Shown here in pieces: positions 39,172 through 46,392 of a stretch of 64,000 nucleotides of DNA; positions within the stretch are counted from its first letter, which is position 1, and each line of letters starts with the position of its first letter. The stretch is from Paractinoplanes maris (GTDB lineage Bacteria; Actinomycetota; Actinomycetes; Mycobacteriales; Micromonosporaceae). The stretch is from positions 765,733 to 829,732 of the forward strand of contig NZ_JALPVL010000002.1 in NCBI RefSeq assembly GCF_023544465.1, read 5' to 3'. The position numbers were made by a program, and so were the translations under genes. Below the pieces are notes generated by a model. It was given only the letters and a program-made list of their open reading frames with translations. It was not told the origin of the DNA and ran no database searches.

Positions 39172-41366
39172 CCGAGCCGGTCCGCGCGGTGACCGTCCTA
39201 CCCGTCGTCAGTTGGCCGCAACGGGTCGAGCCAGGCCAGTCCTACCTGGTCAGCGTTGACCTCACCATCGACGAGACCACGTGGCCGTACGACGACGAAG
39301 AGCTGGCCATCGGCTGCATGATCGACGGTCGGCCGCTGTGCGAGGTCCGAGCTCTGGGCGATCCCGGCGTGGTGCTTCACCGCTTCGGGGGTACCTACGG
39401 CCCGGCGCAGTTCATCGCCCACGTGTCCGAACAGGCCCAAGACTTCACTGGTGCCGCACTCTGGCTCACGCTTACGACGTCCGGCGGAGTTCCTTTTCAC
39501 ACCGTGCGTCTGCCCATCGACGGCACAGCTGCCGAGCCAGGGGCCACCATCCCGGGTCCGCGGAAGTCGCCGGTGCCATCCGCCCGGCCAACGACCAGCC
39601 CGGACGAAGGAGCAGCCATGCCGACGGGGAAGCCAGCCGACGAGATCACCGTACTAGCCTCGGTGGTCGAGCCACCCACGGCAGACGACTTCGGCCGGGC
39701 CAGGTCGCTGCCTGCCGACCGCACGTGGTTCCAACGGGCGGTGTTCTACGAGGTGCTGGTCCAGTCCTTCTACGACTCGAACAGCGATGGCTGGGGAGAC
39801 CTCCGTGGTCTCATTGAGCGCGTCGACTACCTGCAGTGGCTCGGGGTGGACTGCCTCTTGCTGGCGCCGATCTTCGACTCGCCGTGGCACGAGGGCGGCC
39901 ACGACATCCGCGACTTCTACAAGGTGTCCTCCGAGTTGGGTACGGTCGAGGACTTCGTTGCTTTGTTGGACGTCACCCACAAGCGGGGCATCCGGGTGGT
40001 CTGCACGCTTGTCCTGAACCACACCTCGGACCAGCACCCGTGGTTTCAAGAATCCCGGCGTGAGCCCGACGGGCCGTATGGCGACTTCTACGTATGGAGC
40101 GACACCGGCGACCGCTACCCGGAGGCTCGGCTGATCGAAATTGGCGGCGAGGAGCAGAACTGGACGTTCGACCCGATCCGTCGGCAATACTTCTGGCATC
40201 GCTTCTCACGCCAGGAGCCGGATCTCAATTTCGACAATCCAGCCGTGCAGGAGGCAGTGATCGACGTGCTGCGCTTCTGGCTCGATCTCGGCACGGACGG
40301 CTTGCTCCTGGGGTCGGTCCCCTATCTGTTCGAGCGTGACGGCACCGCCAGCGAAAATCTGCCTGAGACGCACGCCTTCCTCAAGCACTGCCGCAACATC
40401 GTCGACATCGAATTCCCGGGCCGGGTCTTGATGACCGACGCGAATCAGTGGCCGGCTGACCTGGTCGAATATTTCGGCGATCCCACCACCGGTGGCGACG
40501 AAATGCACATGGCCTACCACTACCCGCTGATGCCCCGCATCTTCATGGCGGTGAGGCGCGAGTCCCGCTTTCCGATATCCGAGATCATGGCACAGACACC
40601 GGCCATCCCGGGAAACTGCCAGTGGGGCATCTTCCTGCGCAGCCATGACGAGCTGACACTGGAGTTGCTTACCGACGAAGAACGCGATTACATGTACTCC
40701 GAGTACTCCAAAGATCCGCGGATGAAAGCGAATTCCGGTATCCGCCGCCGACTCGCGCCGCTGCTCAACAATGACCGCAACCAGATCCAGCTGTTCACCG
40801 CTCTGCTGTTGTCCTTGCCCGGCTCTCCGATGCTCTACTACGGCGATGAGATCGGCATGGGCGACAACATATGGCTCGGCAACCGAGACGCCCTACGGAC
40901 GCCGATGCAGTGGACGCCCGACCGAAATGCCGGTTTCTCCACCGCCGAGCAGTACCACATGCACATCCCGGCCAACTCGGACACGCGTTACGGCTACACG
41001 TTGGTAAACGTCGAGAATCAACGCGACGATGCCAGCACACTGCTGAATTGGACGCGTACGATGCTGGCGGTAAGACGCAGACATGAGGCGTTCGGGGCCG
41101 GCACATTCCGTGAGCTCGGCGGATCGAACCCATCAATGCTGGCCTTCCTGCGCGAAGACGGAGACGACGTAGTCCTATGCGTAAACAATCTTTCGCGTTT
41201 CTCGCAGCCCATCGAACTGAATCTGCAGCACTGGAACGGATACACGCCAGTCGAACTTTTCGGGCATGTAAATTTTCCGCGTATCGGTCAATTGCCGTAC
41301 TTGCTCACGGTGCCTGGCCACGGCTTCTACTGGTTCCAGCTATGCGGTTCCGAGGATGACCAATAA
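39168..41366 (+). CDS. Catalytically dead trehalose-synthase homologue (GH13) with N-terminal beta domain
   Basis: 732 residues. Residues ~8-120 form a beta-rich domain (WPQRVEPGQSYLVSVDL, LHRFGGTYGPAQFIAHV); a Pro-rich linker follows (~122-165); residues ~185-728 align end to end with trehalose synthase TreS. But catalytic positions are changed: region I Asp is T280 (CTLVLNHTSD), region II Arg-x-Asp reads LLLG with the nucleophile Asp replaced by G382 (DGLLLGSVPYL), and the acid/base Glu is D424 (LMTDANQWP). H493-D494 of SHDEL is kept, as are the substrate-lid segments. So it should bind maltose/trehalose-like sugar without hydrolysis or isomerisation. Last gene of the operon, ATGA overlap with the CHAT gene. 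Confidence 0.9.
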   Translation: MTEPVRAVTVLPVVSWPQRVEPGQSYLVSVDLTIDETTWPYDDEELAIGCMIDGRPLCEVRALGDPGVVLHRFGGTYGPAQFIAHVSEQAQDFTGAALWLTLTTSGGVPFHTVRLPIDGTAAEPGATIPGPRKSPVPSARPTTSPDEGAAMPTGKPADEITVLASVVEPPTADDFGRARSLPADRTWFQRAVFYEVLVQSFYDSNSDGWGDLRGLIERVDYLQWLGVDCLLLAPIFDSPWHEGGHDIRDFYKVSSELGTVEDFVALLDVTHKRGIRVVCTLVLNHTSDQHPWFQESRREPDGPYGDFYVWSDTGDRYPEARLIEIGGEEQNWTFDPIRRQYFWHRFSRQEPDLNFDNPAVQEAVIDVLRFWLDLGTDGLLLGSVPYLFERDGTASENLPETHAFLKHCRNIVDIEFPGRVLMTDANQWPADLVEYFGDPTTGGDEMHMAYHYPLMPRIFMAVRRESRFPISEIMAQTPAIPGNCQWGIFLRSHDELTLELLTDEERDYMYSEYSKDPRMKANSGIRRRLAPLLNNDRNQIQLFTALLLSLPGSPMLYYGDEIGMGDNIWLGNRDALRTPMQWTPDRNAGFSTAEQYHMHIPANSDTRYGYTLVNVENQRDDASTLLNWTRTMLAVRRRHEAFGAGTFRELGGSNPSMLAFLREDGDDVVLCVNNLSRFSQPIELNLQHWNGYTPVELFGHVNFPRIGQLPYLLTVPGHGFYWFQLCGSEDDQ

Positions 41367-41411
41367 TAAATTGGGCGGCGGTCCGCGAGTGTAGCAGCGG
41401 AGAAGGCGGTC

Positions 41412-41452
41412 TCCACCCTGATCTCCACCCTCGGATGGTGCCGGTCCACCCT
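41412..41452 (+). promoter_or_regulatory. Three TCCACCCT direct repeats upstream of two-component operon
   Basis: TCCACCCT at 41412-41419, 41424-41431 and 41445-41452 (spacings 12 and 21 bases), 24 bases or more before the start of the small membrane protein. They may bind the response regulator of the operon. No -35/-10 assigned. Confidence 0.4.
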
Positions 41453-41475
41453 CCTCTGTTCGTAGCGTTCGGGGC

Positions 41476-41730
41476 ATGAACGAGCCGAACTCTCGGACCA
41501 GGGAAGTCGTCGAGGCCACCAGCCATCTGCTCAGCGGGAACCGGCGCAGCCGGACGTCGCGGGTGGCCGGGGCCGTCGTGGGCAAGGTGCTCGAGCAGGA
41601 GGGTGGAAAGGTGACCGGGCGGGTTGTGGTGGCGGTTCTTGTCGTGCTGGCCGTGGTGGGGGTGGCTTTCGTCGCCTACCGTCTGCTGGTGCTCGATCTG
41701 ATTTTGACGGTGTTGCGGGAACGCGACTGA
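41476..41730 (+). CDS. Small single-pass membrane protein
   Basis: 84 residues. Polar N-terminal half (MNEPNSRTREVVEATSHLL, Arg-rich) and one strong membrane helix (~50-75: VVVAVLVVLAVVGVAFVAYRL). TGATG overlap with the kinase gene shows coupling. Possibly a modulator of the kinase; family not recognised. Confidence 0.75.
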   Translation: MNEPNSRTREVVEATSHLLSGNRRSRTSRVAGAVVGKVLEQEGGKVTGRVVVAVLVVLAVVGVAFVAYRLLVLDLILTVLRERD

Positions 41731-42872
41731 TGCTGGGCCGGCTCGGGCGGGCGGGACTCCGGCTCTTACGGGCCGACGACCCGGAGACGGGCTGGCTGGG
41801 TCCGGGTTGTGCTCACCGGCCTGCTGGGCTGGTCGCTGCTCTTCTATCCGGGGGTGGAGAGCACGCTCGTCCGGCCGGCGCTCGTTCCGAGCTTTGTCTG
41901 CTGGACCTTCTGGATGGTGGCCGACAGCGGTTTCCGGTGCCGGCCAGGGGTGCGCTGGCGGCGGCCACCCTGGTGCCGGCGGTGTCGGCTCTGCCGAACA
42001 ACGGGGCCGCCCACCTCTTTCTCTACGGGTCGCTCTTCACCTTTGTGCTGCTGCCGCGCATGCCGCTGTGGGCGATCCTGTCGCTGACCGGGGCGCTCAT
42101 CGTGGTGCTGCTGGTGGGGTTGCGAATCGCCGGGCACGGTCCCACCGCGCTGCTGACCCACCCCGCCCTGATCATTTTGGTTGTGCTCTTCAGCCTGCAC
42201 CGTCGCGAGCATCGGCTGCGGGCCGAGCAGACCGAACTGCTGCTCGAGCAGACGTCGCGGACGCAGGAGGCGCAGGCCCGGGCCGCCGCGCTGGATGAGC
42301 GGACCCGCATCGCTCGCGAGCTGCACGACGTGCTGGCCCACTCGCTGGGCGCGCTGGCCGTGCAGCTCGAAGTCGCGGAGGCTCAGCTCACCGAGAAGGG
42401 CAACGTCACGGCGGCCGGGGAACGCGTGCGACGGGCCCGGCGGCTGGCCGCGGACGGGATGATCGAGGCGCGGTCGGCGGTGGCGGCGTTGCGGGCGGAT
42501 GTGCCGCCGCTGGCCCGGGCGCTCGGGGACCTGATCGCCGTACACCGGGAGAACTTCGCGGCCACGGCTACCCTGCGTGTCGCGGGCACGCCGCGCGCTC
42601 TGCCGTCCGGCGCCGAGGTGTCCCTGCAGCGCACACCGCGCGAGGCTCTGACCAACGCCGCCCGCCACGCCCCGGGCGCGCCGGTCACAGTCACGCTCGA
42701 CTACGCCGGCACCGCGGTCCGGCTCACGGTGGAGAATCCGGCGACCGGGTCAGAGACCGGACCGGGGTACGGGTTGACCGGCGCCCGGGAGCGGCTGGCC
42801 CTGGTCGGTGGCACCCTGGAGGCAGGCATGGCCGACGGCACGTGGCGAGTCACCGCGGAGGTGCCGGGATGA
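41730..42872 (+). CDS. NarL-type histidine kinase with compensating frameshifts in its membrane domain
   Basis: 380 codons in one frame. Membrane helices at ~85-150, then HisKA_3 with phosphoacceptor His in RIARELHDVLAHSL and a HATPase with EALTNAARHA and GYGLTGARERL. Between ~41795 and ~41945 the frame given encodes nonsense rich in Gly/Arg/Ala, whereas the +1 frame encodes convincing membrane sequence (VVLTGLLGWSLLFYPGVEST, VPSFVCWTFWMVADSG). Two opposite single-base shifts about 150 bases apart are implied. Either a sequence error pair or a real patch of altered residues. Paired with the regulator that follows. Confidence 0.75.
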   Translation: MLGRLGRAGLRLLRADDPETGWLGPGCAHRPAGLVAALLSGGGEHARPAGARSELCLLDLLDGGRQRFPVPARGALAAATLVPAVSALPNNGAAHLFLYGSLFTFVLLPRMPLWAILSLTGALIVVLLVGLRIAGHGPTALLTHPALIILVVLFSLHRREHRLRAEQTELLLEQTSRTQEAQARAAALDERTRIARELHDVLAHSLGALAVQLEVAEAQLTEKGNVTAAGERVRRARRLAADGMIEARSAVAALRADVPPLARALGDLIAVHRENFAATATLRVAGTPRALPSGAEVSLQRTPREALTNAARHAPGAPVTVTLDYAGTAVRLTVENPATGSETGPGYGLTGARERLALVGGTLEAGMADGTWRVTAEVPG

Positions 42873-43553
42873 CCAGCAAACCGTTGCGGGTGCTCGTCGT
42901 GGACGACCAGCAACTCGTCCGGGAAGGGCTGACCGCCCTGCTCGAGCTGACCGACGGCGTGCAGGTCGTCGGCTCGGCGGGCGATGGCCGGCAGGCGCTC
43001 GAACTGGTCGCCGATCACCGGCCCGACGTCGTGCTGATGGATCTCAAGATGCCCGTTCTCGACGGCGTGGCCGCCACCGCCCAGATCCGCGACCGCTTCC
43101 CCGACGTGGCCGTCGTCGTGCTGACCACCTACGCCGACGACGAGTCGATAGCCGGCGCCCTCGCGGCCGGGGCACGGGGTTACCTGACCAAGGACGCCGG
43201 TCGCGCCGAGATCGGCCTGGCCCTGCGTGCGGCCGCGGACTGGCCAGTCGCTGTTCGACCCGGCTGTCGCCGCCCGGCTGACCGAGGCCATGAGCCGTCC
43301 GGCCGCGCCGCCCCAGCGGGAGACGCTGCCCGACGGGCTGACCCAGCGCGAGGCCGAGGTGCTCGGTGAGATCGCGCTGGGCCGCACCAACGGCGAGATC
43401 GCGGCCGCTCTCTTCGTGGCCGAGGCCACCGTGAAGACACACATCAACAACGCCGCCAAGATCGGTGCGCGCAACCGCACCGAGGCGGCAAGCTATGCCC
43501 TACGGCACGGCTTGACCTCGACGAGAGACGACCACCATGGACGACGCCCCTGA
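42869..43553 (+). pseudogene. NarL/FixJ response regulator interrupted by a frameshift
   Basis: First frame (42869-~43240): receiver with VVDDQQLVREGL, phosphoacceptor Asp in VVLMDLKMPVLDG and GYLTKDAGRAEI. Second frame (~43240-43553, shifted +1): GQSLFDPAVAARL then LuxR-type HTH LTQREAEVLGEIALGRTNGEIA and VKTHINNAAKIGARNR. The two join perfectly if one base is removed near 43240. Total length 685 bases is not a multiple of three. ATGA overlap with the kinase stop. If real, phosphorylation is uncoupled from DNA binding. Confidence 0.8.
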
Positions 43554-43668
43554 AGAAGAGCAGCCCGACACGTACGAGATCGACGGCGACACGATCGTGC
43601 CGGACGTCTCGCTCGAGCCGGACGCCGACGACTCCGGCTCGAGCGAGTGGCACCGCGACGCGGACTGA
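43537..43668 (+). CDS. Short acidic protein downstream of the two-component pair
   Basis: 43 residues, MDDAPEEEQPDTYEIDGDTI then a tail of Asp/Glu/Ser. About one third of residues are acidic and it lacks Lys and Cys; likely disordered. ATG at 43537 overlaps the regulator's 3' end by 17 bases. Coding is suggested by codon bias and coupling only. Confidence 0.5.
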   Translation: MDDAPEEEQPDTYEIDGDTIVPDVSLEPDADDSGSSEWHRDAD

Positions 43669-43678
43669 CCGACGCGGC

Positions 43679-46252
43679 CTAACCGACGCGGAACGGGTAT
43701 TCGGTGACTGGTGAGAGCGATCCATCGGTGAACACCTGCTGCACAAAGAGCGTGCTGCTGCCGCTCCGGACCGGCGTGTACGAGACGTCGGTGATCCAGG
43801 AGGCCGGGTCAGCCGGGCTGGTGGTCACCGGGCCGTCGTCGACGTGCCACCGGTACGCGACGGTGAACTCCGCGGTCATCCAGGTGGAGAAGCTGAACGT
43901 GCCCGGCACCCCCGGACCGCCGTTCTCGCTCCAGTCGTCCCAGGTCGCCATCACCGAGACCGCCGGATCGTCCACCGGAACCGTCAGATCCCGGACGGTC
44001 GACACCGCGCCGTCGCCGGTGACGCTGACGACGTGCAGCGATACGGAGCCCGCCGTCTCCGGCGTCCAGGTCAGCGTCGCCGTGCCGTCCGGACCAGCGG
44101 CCAGCGTCCGGTCCTCGTCACCGAGACCCCAGTTGTACCGGTACTCGACGACACCGGGCCGGGCCGGCTCGAACGTCGCGGTGGCCGGCAACCCGGCGAC
44201 CGGCCACGGACTGAACGGCCCGCGCACGGTGACCAGCGGCGCGTCCGACACGTGCACCGTGATCGTGGTGGCCGGCGAGAGCGTGCCGTCGGCCAGCTTG
44301 GCCCGGGCGGTGAACGAGGCGTCCCCGGCCCGCGTCGCGATCACCTCGACATAGCTGAGGAAGCCCTCCTCGACGGTCTTCTCGGGACCGCCGTCGTAGC
44401 TGTAGACGAAGCCGGCGACGCCGGGCAGCTCACTGAGCAGCTCGATCTTCACCGGCCGGCCGACGCCGTCGTAGCCCGGCAGGCCCTCGCTGACCACCGC
44501 GACACCCGGGTGGGTGTCGATCACCGAGAAGCTCGAGACGGTGGGGTCGGAGAGCACCCCGTCCGCGGTCACCGACCGGACGGACAGGCTGAAACGACCG
44601 CCCCGCGGGGGTGTCCACGGCAGAACCGCCGTCCCGTCCGGAGCCGCCTCGACCGTCTCCTCGCCGTCGCCGAAGTCGTAGCGGTACGCCACGACACCGG
44701 CGGCCTTCGGGCTGAAGCGGAACGAGCCCGTGTCGCCCAGGATCGGGGTCAGGTCCCAGCGGAACTCGTCGGAGCCGACCGCCGGCTCGTCCTTGACCGG
44801 CACGTCCTGCGTGCTCGACCCGATCAGCTTCGATCCGGCGTAGGCCCGCATGGTGAGCTTGTGCGTCCCCTTGGTGGCGAAGACGATCCGGGCGGTCGCG
44901 GCGCCGCCGACCACGGGCAGCCGGACGGCCGGGCCGTCGTCGACCGCGTACTCGAAAGCAGTGGCGTCGGCCGCCCGGGAGCCCAGCGTGATGGTGCTCG
45001 GCAGGCCGACCCCGCCCACGGTCACCGTGGCGAACGGCGCGGTGTCGCGCACATGGAAGCGGAAGACCTGGAACGGGCCCCGGTTGCCGGCCGCGTCGAC
45101 CGGGCGCACCCGCAACTGGCCCGGGCCCCGGGAGCTCGGGGTCAGGCCGATCTTGGCACGGCCGCCGGGCCGGCCGGTGGCCACCTGCTGCAACAGGCGG
45201 CCGTCGCCGAAGTCGTAGTCGTACGCCACGATGTCGCGGTTGTCGGCCGCGTCGACCACGAAGGTGCCGGCCACGCCCGGTCCGCCCGAACCCGGGTAGT
45301 CGGGCACCCCGTACTGCTGGGAGTGGATGACCGCCGGGGTGGCCGGCGCGGTGTTGTCCACCGTCAGATAACACGGCTTCGACCACGGGCTCTTGTCGTC
45401 CCGGTCGTCGGCCTGGGCCGCCCACGCCAGCACGGTGCCGTCGGCGAAGCCGGTCAGGTCGCGGACGTTGCCGCCCTCCGAGCGCTGGTCCGGGTGGTCG
45501 ACGGGCCAGAACGCGTACGAGATCTGCGGGGTGATGCCGTTGTCGGGGTCGACCGCCGTCGCACTGAACACGACGTTGTTGCCGCCCGCGGACGGGTGCC
45601 TGGTCAGTGTGCCGCAGGGCCGATCCGGCTTGAGCAGCTCACGGGTCGTCACCTTCGGAACGGTGTTGGACTGCAGGCTGAGCGCGAACCGCCGCATCGT
45701 GCGGCCGAGCGCCCCGTCGCCCTCGTCGGCGGCCGAGACCCGTACGCCGAAGGTGATGGCCTTGTCGTGCCGCGAGATCGCTGCCTTGAGCTGCGGCAGC
45801 ACGTCCACGCCGAGGTAGGCGCCGGGGCAGGTGCCCGGACCGAGCGGGGCCGACCGGACCAGTTCGAGCTCGCGCGGCGGCCGCTGCCAGCTCGACTTGC
45901 CGGTGACCGCGGTCGTGCGCCACACCTCGACCGGCGCGACCCGGCTGCAGTCCTCGGCCGAGCGCTCGGTGGAGTAGAGGTTGGCGAGATGCAGGGCCTG
46001 CTTCTGGTACGGAGTCAGGTCGTACGTGAAATAGGCCCGATGGGTCCGGCCGTCGATGGTGCCGACGGGTGCGTCCCCGGCCGGGTTGACGGTGACCGCG
46101 GCCGGTTCGCCGGAGTCGGTCCAGGTCCACGCGGTGAGCGTGGCCGCCGTGTAATTCATGGCCTGCGCCGGCTGGCCGGCCGCGCCGACGGCAACGATCG
46201 AGCCTGTCGTGGCGACGGCCGCGCACAGCAGGGCTCTCTTGAGAATATGCAT
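43679..46252 (-). CDS. Large secreted protein with repeated Ig-like/PKD-like domains
   Basis: 857 residues. Signal peptide (MHILKRALLCAAVATTGSIV to AQA at ~31), an N-terminal beta domain (~35-195) of the DNRLRE type (YFTYDLTPYQKQAL), then about six to seven Ig-like modules of 85-95 residues, each with a YDFGDG / YDGG / YNWGLGDE motif followed by a WTPP-type strand. Extracellular, function unknown. Cys pairs occur at C102/C142 and C213. Downstream stop lies eleven bases past the acidic-protein gene, convergent. Confidence 0.8.
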   Translation of the reverse strand: MHILKRALLCAAVATTGSIVAVGAAGQPAQAMNYTAATLTAWTWTDSGEPAAVTVNPAGDAPVGTIDGRTHRAYFTYDLTPYQKQALHLANLYSTERSAEDCSRVAPVEVWRTTAVTGKSSWQRPPRELELVRSAPLGPGTCPGAYLGVDVLPQLKAAISRHDKAITFGVRVSAADEGDGALGRTMRRFALSLQSNTVPKVTTRELLKPDRPCGTLTRHPSAGGNNVVFSATAVDPDNGITPQISYAFWPVDHPDQRSEGGNVRDLTGFADGTVLAWAAQADDRDDKSPWSKPCYLTVDNTAPATPAVIHSQQYGVPDYPGSGGPGVAGTFVVDAADNRDIVAYDYDFGDGRLLQQVATGRPGGRAKIGLTPSSRGPGQLRVRPVDAAGNRGPFQVFRFHVRDTAPFATVTVGGVGLPSTITLGSRAADATAFEYAVDDGPAVRLPVVGGAATARIVFATKGTHKLTMRAYAGSKLIGSSTQDVPVKDEPAVGSDEFRWDLTPILGDTGSFRFSPKAAGVVAYRYDFGDGEETVEAAPDGTAVLPWTPPRGGRFSLSVRSVTADGVLSDPTVSSFSVIDTHPGVAVVSEGLPGYDGVGRPVKIELLSELPGVAGFVYSYDGGPEKTVEEGFLSYVEVIATRAGDASFTARAKLADGTLSPATTITVHVSDAPLVTVRGPFSPWPVAGLPATATFEPARPGVVEYRYNWGLGDEDRTLAAGPDGTATLTWTPETAGSVSLHVVSVTGDGAVSTVRDLTVPVDDPAVSVMATWDDWSENGGPGVPGTFSFSTWMTAEFTVAYRWHVDDGPVTTSPADPASWITDVSYTPVRSGSSTLFVQQVFTDGSLSPVTEYPFRVG

Positions 46253-46349
46253 GGTGGCTCCCCGATTTCCCCGCCCGGGATTGGTCGTCCGGGCCGGGGG
46301 CGACGGAGCTTAACATCGTCGATGTCGCAGCCGTGTCCAGACAGGACAA

Positions 46350-46381
46350 GGGGCCCGGCAGCTTGTCGGCTGCCGGGCCCC
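46350..46381 (-). terminator. Perfect 13-bp hairpin terminator
   Basis: GGGGCCCGGCAGC, six-base loop TTGTCG, then its exact complement. It lies 12 bases beyond the stop of the protease/FG-GAP gene on the minus strand and shields the Ig-repeat gene start region 100 bases further on. Confidence 0.85.
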
Positions 46382-46392
46382 GCGTCGTGGGA

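Noticed and set aside
39168..41366. Active trehalose synthase
   Set aside because: Nucleophile, acid/base and region I residues are replaced.
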